DNA from: Thermoplasmatales archaeon
GTDB lineage: Archaea; Thermoplasmatota; Thermoplasmata; Methanomassiliicoccales; Methanomethylophilaceae
NCBI GenBank assembly: GCA_012522645.1
Contig: JAAYKC010000018.1
Coordinates: 1-60,002 of the forward strand
Length of the DNA stretch: 60,002 bases
Direction of reading: 5' to 3'
Shown here: positions 33,144 to 40,823 of the stretch, piece by piece
Numbering within the stretch: position 1 is the stretch's first letter
Layout of the letters: every line of letters begins with the position of its first letter
Program-made: the position numbers and the translations under genes
Notes under the pieces: generated by a model
Databases searched by the model: none
Told to the model about the DNA's origin: nothing
Seen by the model: the letters and a program-made list of their open reading frames with translations, nothing else

Positions 33144-34268
33144 TCACCACGTTCCGTAGGTACCGAAGTCCCTAGCAGCTCTGGTCATAGCGAGGAGGTT
33201 ACCCGGTATCGTGTACGGGGGCGTCTCGCATGTGTTGCCCAGAATGAACCCTTTCTTGGCGTCGCGGCCGGCAAGGAGACATTCCTTGGAGCGCTCGTAC
33301 ACCGCCTTCGGGTTCGGGTTGATCATCAGCTTCGTGTCGACGGATCCCATACAGGTCGCGACATCCTGGAACTCCTGCTTCAGCAGTTCGGACGGGAAGT
33401 CGATACGGCCCTTGTATCCGACATGTATAACCGTGAACGGAGACCATACCAGGTTGTTCCTGAAGACCTTATAGGAGGTCTCGTGGTTACCGCACAGGTG
33501 GTAGAATATCTGAGGTCCGGCTCCCTTTCTGAAGCACTGGTCCACGTAGTGGCCCATCTTCTTGGCACCGTACTCCTCTACCTGCTCGTCCGCGAATATA
33601 TCGTTGTTCGCCAGAACGGATCCGACGATCAGCATTGCCATACCGTACTTGTCAGACAAAGCGTCCGCACCGTTTATGGAGGTCTCAACGAAGGTATCGA
33701 CCAGCTTGTGCGCCAGGTCAGGCTCGGTGAAGGTCCACATGATGAAGTTCTCGACTCCGATCAGCTCTGCGGATGCTCCGACAAGGTCGAACCCGTATGA
33801 TATGGGAACCAGCGTGTGAGGCAGGTTCTTCTGCACATAGTCATACAGGTTGTAGAACAGAGGTATGGTCGATCCCTTCAGAAGGTCTTCCTTCTCGATG
33901 GGTTTCAGGTTCTCAATGCCCTCTGCGGTCGGCTCATATATCGGCCCTGTGGGGATCGGCGGGAGCGTGTCCTTGTATACCAGAGTCATGCCCAGTTCTC
34001 TTACCCACGGAAGAGAGAAGAACCAGTGCGTGACAGGCAGCAGGTCAAACAGCTCGGCGATGTATCCGACACAGTGTATTCCTAGTTCCGGTTTCTCGTA
34101 GAAGTCCCTGATCGTGAACCCGCAGTGCACGGCAGCGTTCGACAGCATGATAGGATCAACGTCGATTCTGTCGTGGTAGTTGTCCACAAAGGGGCTTGCG
34201 AATCTCTTGGCGGCATTTGCGTGCCATCCGTTGAGATCGTTTGTAGGGAATAATTCTTCGTAGCCCAT
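33144..34268 (-). CDS. UroD-fold corrinoid/thiol methyltransferase (MtaA/MtbA relative)
   Basis: A 374-residue member of the uroporphyrinogen decarboxylase-like methyltransferase family. Zn ligands typical of MtaA and MtbA are recognisable: H257-x-C259 in YHLCGN and C347 in GNTCETPPYT. Such proteins move methyl groups from corrinoids to a thiol such as coenzyme M. The length is above the usual 325-345 and the N-terminus has extra aromatic text. No corrinoid protein gene adjoins, so its partner is unknown. A strong TATA box indicates high expression. Confidence 0.8.
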   Translation of the reverse strand: MGYEELFPTNDLNGWHANAAKRFASPFVDNYHDRIDVDPIMLSNAAVHCGFTIRDFYEKPELGIHCVGYIAELFDLLPVTHWFFSLPWVRELGMTLVYKDTLPPIPTGPIYEPTAEGIENLKPIEKEDLLKGSTIPLFYNLYDYVQKNLPHTLVPISYGFDLVGASAELIGVENFIMWTFTEPDLAHKLVDTFVETSINGADALSDKYGMAMLIVGSVLANNDIFADEQVEEYGAKKMGHYVDQCFRKGAGPQIFYHLCGNHETSYKVFRNNLVWSPFTVIHVGYKGRIDFPSELLKQEFQDVATCMGSVDTKLMINPNPKAVYERSKECLLAGRDAKKGFILGNTCETPPYTIPGNLLAMTRAARDFGTYGTW

Positions 34269-34298
34269 AGTAATCCCAATGTGTTATTCTCTGAGCGC

Positions 34299-34363
34299 TA
34301 TATATACGTTGTCCGCAAGAAAATGCAACATCGTTCCATATCACCTTTTTAAAGAAGTGATAT
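34299..34363 (-). promoter_or_regulatory. Promoter and operator region of the UroD-type methyltransferase
   Basis: TATATATA (34299-34306) lies about 35 bases upstream of the ATG, leaving a leader of about nine bases. Upstream is an inverted repeat ATATCAC (34338-34344) and GTGATAT (34357-34363) with a 12-base spacer. Further up, TGTTTCAAA is repeated directly at 34387-34395 and 34403-34411, 16 bases apart. These are candidate regulator sites. Confidence 0.5.
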
Positions 34364-34435
34364 TGGAATTATATTTCATAAAAATGTGTTTCAAAGAAAT
34401 ATTGTTTCAAAATACGGAAAATAGCCTTTTTTTGA

Positions 34436-34834
34436 TCAGCGGTACTTACTGTATCTGTCCAGCAGTCTGCATATCCTGTCCGTCTCCTCTTTCGTGAGAT
34501 CCCCTTCTTCGATGAAGGTCCTGACGAAATCCTTGGCATCCTTGGTGGATATGCGTGTCGCCTTGGCTATGACGGATGCCGTGAAAGACGATGCTTTGGA
34601 TTCATCCATCTGCGTAGAGACGATTATCTCATTCAGATCGTACTTGAAGGGCGCCACTCTGTGCGTATTGAGCATGGCCTGCCTTTTGGAATGCTCCTTC
34701 GTCTTGGTCCTGGGCTTTCGTTTCTTATAAGTGCTCCGGGGTTTGTTAACAACTAATGTGCCCCTGCTGTCACCCGTGCCGTCCGTTGCGCTGTCTTCCG
34801 TGTTTACCAAGATAAAACTCCTGGTTGATGACAC
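34436..34834 (-). CDS. Hypothetical basic protein
   Basis: A 132-residue protein I do not recognise. The first 55 residues are polar and disordered, with a Lys/Arg-rich block (STYKKRKPRTKTKEHSKRQ). The last 70 are helical and charged (DAKDFVRTFIEEGDLTKEE). The basic tail could bind nucleic acid. TTTAAGTAGG-type TATA sequence about 22 bases upstream of ATG suggests a leaderless transcript. No operon partner. Confidence 0.6.
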   Translation of the reverse strand: MSSTRSFILVNTEDSATDGTGDSRGTLVVNKPRSTYKKRKPRTKTKEHSKRQAMLNTHRVAPFKYDLNEIIVSTQMDESKASSFTASVIAKATRISTKDAKDFVRTFIEEGDLTKEETDRICRLLDRYSKYR

Positions 34835-34913
34835 AGGTTAACCTACTTAAAGATAGCCCGAAACCGAATATAATAGGGGGTAAAGGGTTTCAGCCGCTGT
34901 CGGGAGAATCCGA

Positions 34914-35168
34914 TCAGATCTTCTCTTTGGCCCTTGCCAGGCTCCTGGCGATGAGTGTTGTCATCACAACCGCAAGAATGGTCACGATCACAGCATATAT
35001 CGCCATCCCCATCAGATCGTTGGCCGTACCGAATACCTTATTGACGGCTGCTTTGATCGCTTCGTTCCAAGACAGAGCTGCCACGAGACCGAATGCGGAC
35101 GTTATCAACGCCGCGAACGTCTCGAGGACTTGTACATTGAATTTCTTCCTTTCATCCTCTGAAGACAT
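34914..35168 (-). CDS. DUF5654-like small membrane protein
   Basis: An 84-residue protein with two membrane helices: ALITSAFGLVAALSWNEAIK and MAIYAVIVTILAVVMTTLIA. The LVAALSWNEAI motif is the mark of the archaeal DUF5654 family of unknown function. ATG 35168 (MSSEDE) is preferred over the longer frame. It is divergent from the peroxiredoxin gene. Confidence 0.7.
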   Translation of the reverse strand: MSSEDERKKFNVQVLETFAALITSAFGLVAALSWNEAIKAAVNKVFGTANDLMGMAIYAVIVTILAVVMTTLIARSLARAKEKI

Positions 35169-35250
35169 AGGTGCTCCCTCACATGTCATCTGAATTTACA
35201 GATATAATTGATTCTGTCCCATGAGTTCAGAGATGGTAGCTTAATGAACT

Positions 35251-35282
35251 TTTTATATGCTTAATCCGTCAGCGGTTGGAGG
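35251..35282 (+). promoter_or_regulatory. Peroxiredoxin promoter and ribosome binding site
   Basis: TTTTATATGC (35251-35260) is a strong TATA box and GGAGG (35278-35282) is placed nine bases before the ATG at 35292. The combination suggests abundant expression. Confidence 0.6.
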
Positions 35283-35291
35283 TTATAAAGC

Positions 35292-35969
35292 ATGGAAGAA
35301 GAATATCGTTCTCTCCCCTTAATCGGGGACAATGCACCGGAATTCAAAGCTGTTACGACCAAGGGCAGTCTCAATTTCCCCTCAGACTACAAAGGGAAAT
35401 GGGTCATTCTGTTCTCGCACCCGGCTGACTTCACGCCTGTCTGCACCACAGAGTTCATGACCTTCGCCAATGGCGCAGAAGAGCTGAAAGCGCTCAACAC
35501 CGAGCTCGTCGGCCTCTCCGTTGACGGTCTCACCTCCCACATCGCATGGCTGAGGAAGATAAAGGAGCTCGAGTGGAACGGCATGAAGAACGTGGATGTC
35601 GAGTTCCCCCTCATCGAGGACCTGAAGATGGATGTGGCCAAGAAATACGGCATGATCCAGCCCAACAGCTCGAACACGCAGGCCGTCAGGGCCATGTTCT
35701 TCATAGACCCCAAGGGGATCGTCAGATGCATACAGTACTACCCTCTGTCCACCGGAAGGAACTTCCACGAGATGGTCAGGGTCATCAAGGCACTGCAGAA
35801 GGCGGACAAGGACAGTGTCGCGACACCTGCCAACTGGATGCCCGGGGATGACACCATCTCCCCCGCTCCCGGCACCATGGAAGGCGCCAAGGAGAGGATG
35901 TCCGGCAAGAACAAGGACATGTACTGCCTTGACTGGTTCCTCTGCTTCAACAAGGAGAAGAAGAACTGA
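35292..35969 (+). CDS. Peroxiredoxin (Prx6-like archaeal type)
   Basis: A 225-residue peroxiredoxin with the intact active site PADFTPVCTTE (peroxidatic Cys51 with its Pro and Thr). C-terminal cysteines in MYCLDWFLCFN provide candidate resolving residues, as in archaeal decameric Prx enzymes. It reduces peroxides in the cytoplasm of a strict anaerobe. The gene has a strong promoter and its own GC hairpin terminator. It contrasts with the divergent redoxin at 2054-2539. Confidence 0.95.
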   Translation: MEEEYRSLPLIGDNAPEFKAVTTKGSLNFPSDYKGKWVILFSHPADFTPVCTTEFMTFANGAEELKALNTELVGLSVDGLTSHIAWLRKIKELEWNGMKNVDVEFPLIEDLKMDVAKKYGMIQPNSSNTQAVRAMFFIDPKGIVRCIQYYPLSTGRNFHEMVRVIKALQKADKDSVATPANWMPGDDTISPAPGTMEGAKERMSGKNKDMYCLDWFLCFNKEKKN

Positions 35970-35973
35970 AACC

Positions 35974-35994
35974 GGGGGCTCCGCCCCCTTATCA
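35974..35994 (+). terminator. Hairpin after the peroxiredoxin gene
   Basis: GGGGGC-TCC-GCCCCC (35974-35988) is a 6-bp GC stem with a three-base loop, five bases after the stop and followed by TT. Confidence 0.6.
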
Positions 35995-36022
35995 AACTCT
36001 TTAACTTTCTGGAATATGATGG

Positions 36023-36104
36023 TGCGGGGGAAGGGATTCGAACCCATGAACCGCTGAGGACAGGATCTTAAGTCCCGCGCCTTTGGCCGCTCGGCAACCC
36101 CCGC
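36023..36104 (-). tRNA. tRNA-Leu (anticodon UAA)
   Basis: Read on the minus strand: acceptor GCGGGGG/CCCCCGC, long variable arm as in class II tRNAs, T arm GGG-TTCGAAT-CCC, anticodon loop CTTAAGA giving TAA. The discriminator A is at 36023, and the next three bases on the minus strand (36022-36020) are CCA, so the 3' end is encoded. TATA-like GGTTTATCATC lies about 20-25 bases upstream. Confidence 0.93.
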
Positions 36105-36225
36105 TTTGTGCTACGGGATGATAAACCCGTTTAATAATTCATGCTCTCGAACCTGTGCCGGCTCTGATGTTGTCTTCTGGACTCTGCTCCAATAATATAT
36201 ACGCAGAAGTGATGCCCTATCATCG

Positions 36226-36624
36226 ATGTCCTACAGCATACCCAGCGACGAACGGCTGTCCGAAGCCATCTTCATCGTGATGTACAGGAACCAGCAGGTG
36301 AGATCCCAGTCGGAGATGGCGGAACTGGTGCTCAGGGAGATCAACAAGGACGGCAGCAATTATCGTGCCAGCGGCGAGCGCATCAGACGCCTTGCCGTGA
36401 ACAGGGGGCTGTCCCAGATATCCATAGACTACAACGATGCCGAGAACAGAGATCTGCCGGAGATCTGTCCAGTCTGCAGGAATCCCCTGATCGGGATAAG
36501 TAATACCACCCTGGACGGAGGGGAGACGGAGATCCTGAGGAAGTGCCAGGTGTGCACATATTCCGTCGGGACCCGGATGCGAATCCCGGGTAAGTACACA
36601 TTCACGAAGGGGCGCAGAAGATGA
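36226..36624 (+). CDS. Archaeal zinc-ribbon protein with helical N-terminus
   Basis: A 132-residue protein. Residues 1-65 look like a winged-helix or helix-turn-helix (SDERLSEAIFIVMYRNQQVR, then GERIRRLAVNRG). A C-terminal zinc ribbon uses CPVC near residue 80 and CQVC near 106. This design suggests a small DNA- or RNA-binding factor, without a firm family name. TATA AATAATATATAC at 36189-36200 is about 28 bases upstream. The stop overlaps a tiny ORF. Confidence 0.7.
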   Translation: MSYSIPSDERLSEAIFIVMYRNQQVRSQSEMAELVLREINKDGSNYRASGERIRRLAVNRGLSQISIDYNDAENRDLPEICPVCRNPLIGISNTTLDGGETEILRKCQVCTYSVGTRMRIPGKYTFTKGRRR

Positions 36625-36743
36625 CGCCGGGCGAAGAGGATGTCACGAAGGCCCCGGAGGATGTCCGTTCTGAAGACGATGCCGATCCTTGTTGGATGCG
36701 GCCCCTGGTATCGGTGAAGAGTCAGGACAGAAAGGATATATGA
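36621..36743 (+). CDS. Possible 40-residue ORF
   Basis: An acidic frame starting MTPGEEDVTKAPEDVRSEDD, coupled by ATGA to the zinc-ribbon gene and ending over the promoter of the acs operon. There is no recognisable motif apart from a PCWMRP segment. It may be a real small protein or chance. Confidence 0.25.
   Translation: MTPGEEDVTKAPEDVRSEDDADPCWMRPLVSVKSQDRKDI
36735..36742 (+). promoter_or_regulatory. TATA box of the ACT-acsBDC operon
   Basis: GATATATG lies 34-41 bases before ATG 36776. Transcription would begin near 36763, just before GGAG in the leader. Confidence 0.5.
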
Positions 36744-36775
36744 TTCCATTCGATTAGGTGGACTCGGAGACGGGG

Positions 36776-37681
36776 ATGAAGAACTGGGAGTTCGACAAGG
36801 TAAGAGACAAGACTGTGAAGTTGGACAACGCCCTGGCTGATATGATGGGGCTCGTGGACGGCGGATACATCTACAGCACGCTTTTCGAGTACGATAACGA
36901 GAGCCCGAAGAAATACGAGCTCATCCTGTCCACTTATCCTCAGGAGAACTACAGGACGCTTACTAACATCACGATGTACATCCAGGATGTGCCGGGCTCC
37001 AGCGCCCAGGCGGCCAGATTCCTGGGGGACAGGGACATCAACATACTGAACTCCATCTCCCTGGAGGGCATATCCGATACGATCATCATATGGAAGATGC
37101 TCGTGGACCTTAACTTCGCAGGAGAAGTGAGCATTCTCACAGAGAAGTTCGCCGAGCTGAAGGAGAGGAATGACCCCTCTGTCTCCAAGATAGATCACAT
37201 ACAGATCAAGCCTGCCGATATAGGCCGCGTCTTCAGGACCGAAGGGCGTTCCGACAAGATAGAGATCAGGAGAGGAGTCCCGATCACCCTCAAGGATAAT
37301 ACCTATGACCTCTCGGTCGAGTACAGCGACATCTTCGAGGACTTCGAGGGAGAATCCGTCATGGTGGCAGCGGACTACGCCTCCTGGATCGTCTCCATCT
37401 CATTCTTCAAAGGAGAGACGAAACTGGTGAGGATAGGTCTGGAGATACCCGACTGCCCCGGATCCATAACCCAAGTACTGGATTGGATAGCGACAAAGAA
37501 CGTCAATCTCATCTCGGTGTTCAGCAAGATAAAGATCTGCTATCAGACGATGACATTGGACCTGGTGGCCGATTTCAGCGGCTGCAGGATGTCGATGGAC
37601 GAGTTCAGGATCAGCCTCGAGGATGCCCTGGAGGACATGAACGGGATCTTCGTCCTGACCCAGTATGAGGAGTTGAAATGA
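36776..37681 (+). CDS. ACT-domain protein coupled to acetyl-CoA synthase
   Basis: A 301-residue protein. Two ACT-like ligand-binding regions can be seen: residues about 60-130 (NITMYIQDVPGSSAQAARFL, then DINILNSISL) and about 215-295 (LVRIGLEIPDCPGSITQVL, then NVNLISVFS). The middle is unassigned. It has no helix-turn-helix or catalytic domain, so it is probably an allosteric sensor, perhaps of methionine or another amino acid. ATG 36776 is preferred to GTG 36758 because GGAG precedes it. The stop overlaps acsB as ATGA, tying its synthesis to AcsB. Confidence 0.8.
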   Translation: MKNWEFDKVRDKTVKLDNALADMMGLVDGGYIYSTLFEYDNESPKKYELILSTYPQENYRTLTNITMYIQDVPGSSAQAARFLGDRDINILNSISLEGISDTIIIWKMLVDLNFAGEVSILTEKFAELKERNDPSVSKIDHIQIKPADIGRVFRTEGRSDKIEIRRGVPITLKDNTYDLSVEYSDIFEDFEGESVMVAADYASWIVSISFFKGETKLVRIGLEIPDCPGSITQVLDWIATKNVNLISVFSKIKICYQTMTLDLVADFSGCRMSMDEFRISLEDALEDMNGIFVLTQYEELK

Positions 37682-39891
37682 GCGTTCCCCCGACAGTTGA
37701 CGGGACGGCTTCCAAATACGGCATTGATTCCGCAGAGGAGATATCCTTCCTGCTGGAGAAGGTGAAGGCACCCGACGTCCCGTCCTTACTGGCACTTGCA
37801 GCAGAAGGGTCTGATGCCCTGGTGTCACTGGCCAAAAGATGCGTCAGGGCGGCCTCTGCGAAGCACGGAGACAACACCATTCTGGAATATCCCGAGACCG
37901 GGTACGGCGTGCCTTCCTTGTACGCCTGGAAGGGCATAGAGCGTCTGACCCTGAGGGATGCGACAGAGCTGTTGGATTCTCTTGATCCTGCGAAAAATGT
38001 TACTCTGGAAGACGGCCTGGCGGCAGGGGAGAATGCGATGTACGCAGCGGACATCCTCGAAGCGATAACCTATATCGGTGCCGAAGAGGCGAACCGGGAC
38101 GGTTTCATACCCGACCGCGTGATAAGGGAACTGGGGCTCAGTCTCGTGGACGAGACCATTCCGGGAGCTGCGGTTTTCTTGGGCGATACGGAGAGCGGAA
38201 ACGTGGCCCGGATGGCCAAGGACATACAGTCAAAAGGCATGCTGGGTCTTGTGACGTCCGGTACGCTTTCACCCGGATATGCAGAGAAGATGAGAGAGAA
38301 CGACATCGCCATGGGGCTTGACAGGATGATGTATCCTCTCGGCAACTTCACGGGAATAGTGCATGCCCTCAATTTCGATGTACGTGCGGCCCTCACTTTC
38401 GGAGGGGTCACGTCCGGCGACAGGGAAAAATTGTCATCGTATCTGGCCAAAAGACCAAAGGTCTTCGTGATCAAGACCGGAGATCTCAGCAGACTGGAGG
38501 CCTCTATCGCCTTCGCGGCCCTCATGCACAGTGCGCCCATAATCACAGACTCCGATCTGCCGGAGGTGCCCGGTGCCGTGAAGAGCACCGAAGACCTGGA
38601 GAGAATGGTCCAGGTGGGCATAGAGGAAAGAGGGATAATCGTAACACTGGAACCTCTGGATCTGCCTGTCGGCTACGGTCCGTCCTTCGAGGGAGAAGTA
38701 CTGAGAAAGCCTGATACATACATGGAAGCGGGAGGAGGCAGGAGCACAGCCTTCGAGTTGCTCGTCTCCAGGAACGAGGGCGAGATAGAGGACGGCAGGA
38801 TCCTCCTCATAGGCAAGGACCTGGACAAGATATCTGAGGGCTCCGTCATCCCTCTGGCTATGATCGTAGAAGTCTACGGCAGGGATATGCAGAGTGATCT
38901 GGAGCCTGTCATGGAACGCAGATTCCACAGCGGCATAAACTTCGCTGAGGGCATCTGGCACACCGGCCAGAGGAACTCGAATTGGGTCAGGATAAGCAAG
39001 AAGGCAGCGGCGAAGGGCTTCCGCATGACAGATCTGGGCAAGATGCTGATGCATACAGTCAGAAAAGAGTTCGGCAAGATCGTCACACGCATCCAGGTAA
39101 CTGTAATTACTGACCCTGACGAGATAGAGCGCCGCCTTCCAGCTGCCAAGGAAATCTATGGTGCCAGAGATGAAAGGATGAGAGGCCTCAAAGATGATCT
39201 GGTAGACTGTTTCTACACCTGCGCAATGTGCCAGTCCTTCGCTCCAGGGCACATATGCATCATATCACCGGAAAGACTGGGTCTTTGCGGTGCGATTAAC
39301 TGGCTGGATGCGAAGGCGGGCAATGAACTGGCCCCTTCCGGCCCCAATATGCCGGTAAGCATGGGGGTCACACTGGATAGTGCCAAAGGGGAATGGTCCG
39401 GAGTCAATGAGGTCGTGTCATCCGCATCATCCGGTACCGTTGAGAGGATGTGCCTCTACAGCCTGATGGACGCTCCGATGACCTCCTGCGGCTGCTTTGA
39501 GGTCATAATCGCGATGACCGTGGACATGCAGTCCGTGGTGCTCGTTGACAGGGATTATCTCGGCATGACGCCGATCGGCATGAAATTCTCCACCCTGGCC
39601 GGCTCCATAGGCGGGGGAAGGCAGACCCCCGGGTTCATGGGCGTCGGCAGGAAGTACATAACCAGTGAGAAGTTCATAGCCGCCGAGGGTGGGCTGCCCA
39701 GAGTCTCCTGGATGCCCAAGCGGCTCAAGGAGATGCTCGGCGAGGAGCTTGGTAAAAGGTGCCAGGATCTGGGAATTCCAGACCTCATGGACAAGATCGC
39801 AGACGAAACAATAACAGATGACGCCGAGGGGCTCATGGCGTGGATGGCAGAGGTTGATCATCCCGCCCTCCATATGGAGCCTCTCCTGTAG
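37678..39891 (+). CDS. acsB: Acetyl-CoA synthase, bacterial three-domain type (AcsB)
   Basis: A 737-residue ACS. All six A-cluster cysteines are present with the spacing of the Moorella enzyme: C515, C518, C527, C537, C604 and C606. Residues 1-310 form the N-terminal domain that contacts CODH in bacteria, with YPLGNFTGIVHA and FGGVTSG conserved. Archaeal CdhC (about 470 residues) lacks that domain, so this is the bacterial AcsB form. It makes or cleaves acetyl-CoA from a methyl group, CO and CoA. No CODH gene is in the window. It is coupled to the ACT gene upstream. Confidence 0.96.
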   Translation: MSVPPTVDGTASKYGIDSAEEISFLLEKVKAPDVPSLLALAAEGSDALVSLAKRCVRAASAKHGDNTILEYPETGYGVPSLYAWKGIERLTLRDATELLDSLDPAKNVTLEDGLAAGENAMYAADILEAITYIGAEEANRDGFIPDRVIRELGLSLVDETIPGAAVFLGDTESGNVARMAKDIQSKGMLGLVTSGTLSPGYAEKMRENDIAMGLDRMMYPLGNFTGIVHALNFDVRAALTFGGVTSGDREKLSSYLAKRPKVFVIKTGDLSRLEASIAFAALMHSAPIITDSDLPEVPGAVKSTEDLERMVQVGIEERGIIVTLEPLDLPVGYGPSFEGEVLRKPDTYMEAGGGRSTAFELLVSRNEGEIEDGRILLIGKDLDKISEGSVIPLAMIVEVYGRDMQSDLEPVMERRFHSGINFAEGIWHTGQRNSNWVRISKKAAAKGFRMTDLGKMLMHTVRKEFGKIVTRIQVTVITDPDEIERRLPAAKEIYGARDERMRGLKDDLVDCFYTCAMCQSFAPGHICIISPERLGLCGAINWLDAKAGNELAPSGPNMPVSMGVTLDSAKGEWSGVNEVVSSASSGTVERMCLYSLMDAPMTSCGCFEVIIAMTVDMQSVVLVDRDYLGMTPIGMKFSTLAGSIGGGRQTPGFMGVGRKYITSEKFIAAEGGLPRVSWMPKRLKEMLGEELGKRCQDLGIPDLMDKIADETITDDAEGLMAWMAEVDHPALHMEPLL

Positions 39892-39899
39892 GTGATGAA

Positions 39900-40823
39900 A
39901 TGGCAGAGATACCATCAGTGAAGGAGAAATACACAGGTAAGATAGAAGAGATAGTATTCGGCAACTGTGTCGCCGGAGGCGCGGACGGAATGCCTTTCCT
40001 CTCCTTCGAGAATACGCTGAAGAGACGCCCGATGATAGCGGGCGAGGTGGTCGATGATCTGACCGACTATCCTGAAATCGCTGCCGAGATGTTCGACGGC
40101 CGCCAGAAGGACCCGGTGGAATGGGCCAATATGTGGAAGGAGATCGGTGCAGATATGATCTGCATGAGGTTCCCGGGCGCAGCCCCCGACAAGAAGGGCA
40201 CAACACCGGATGCGGCCGTCAGCATAGTGAAGAGCATCGCTGAGAAGACCGGGCTGCCGATCATGGTCACTGGATGCGGCATCCCTGATATCGATAATAA
40301 ACTGGCGGAAGCAGTCGGAGGTGCCATGAAGGGCACCAAGATCATATTGGGAAAGACAGAGGAGCACGAGTACAAGAAAATCTCCGCGGTCTGCGTATCC
40401 AACGGGCATGCGGTCCTGGCCTTCTCGAATCTGGATATAAACCTGGCAAAGCAGATGAATATCCTGCTCACTGATTTCGGTGTCGGGAGGGACGGCATAA
40501 CAATGGACCCCCTCATGGCAGCCCTGGGTATGGGGCTCGATTACTCTTACTCCGTGAATGAGAGGATCAGGCTGGCGGCGCTGTCAGGGGACAGGATGCT
40601 GCAGGTCCCCATGGTGTGCGACTGCACGGGAGCCTGGGACGTCGGGGATGCGGTGAGCACCGACGATCCGTCCCTTGGCGATGCGAAGCACAGGGTCGCC
40701 TGGTGGGAGGCCATGACCGCCCTTGCCGCAATGCTCTCCGGAGCGGACATACTCGTAATGAGGGGGCCCGGAGCCGCTGATATGGCCAGGGTGTACGCCG
40801 AGGAACTGACGGGGGTGTCCTGA
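39900..40823 (+). CDS. acsD: Corrinoid iron-sulfur protein small subunit (AcsD)
   Basis: A 307-residue TIM-barrel subunit of CFeSP. It starts with EKYTGKIEEIVFG, carries a GGxxGMPFLSFE segment, and contains LGMGLDYSYSVNERIRLAALSGD and PMVCDCTGAWD, all conserved in AcsD. It pairs with AcsC to hold the corrinoid that shuttles methyl groups. The Shine-Dalgarno AGGTGA overlaps the acsB stop, eight bases upstream. The stop overlaps the acsC ATG by one base. Length matches the bacterial subunit (about 310-325) rather than the longer archaeal CdhD. Confidence 0.94.
   Translation: MAEIPSVKEKYTGKIEEIVFGNCVAGGADGMPFLSFENTLKRRPMIAGEVVDDLTDYPEIAAEMFDGRQKDPVEWANMWKEIGADMICMRFPGAAPDKKGTTPDAAVSIVKSIAEKTGLPIMVTGCGIPDIDNKLAEAVGGAMKGTKIILGKTEEHEYKKISAVCVSNGHAVLAFSNLDINLAKQMNILLTDFGVGRDGITMDPLMAALGMGLDYSYSVNERIRLAALSGDRMLQVPMVCDCTGAWDVGDAVSTDDPSLGDAKHRVAWWEAMTALAAMLSGADILVMRGPGAADMARVYAEELTGVS

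Noticed and set aside
38434..39252. A 272-codon minus-strand frame inside acsB
   Set aside because: Antisense shadow; acsB on the plus strand has every A-cluster residue.
37678..39903. Amber (TAG) at the end of acsB as a possible pyrrolysine codon
   Set aside because: Readthrough would add only about nine residues before TGA, and the encoded C-terminus already ends like other AcsB proteins. Other TAG-ending genes here also gave no sensible extension.
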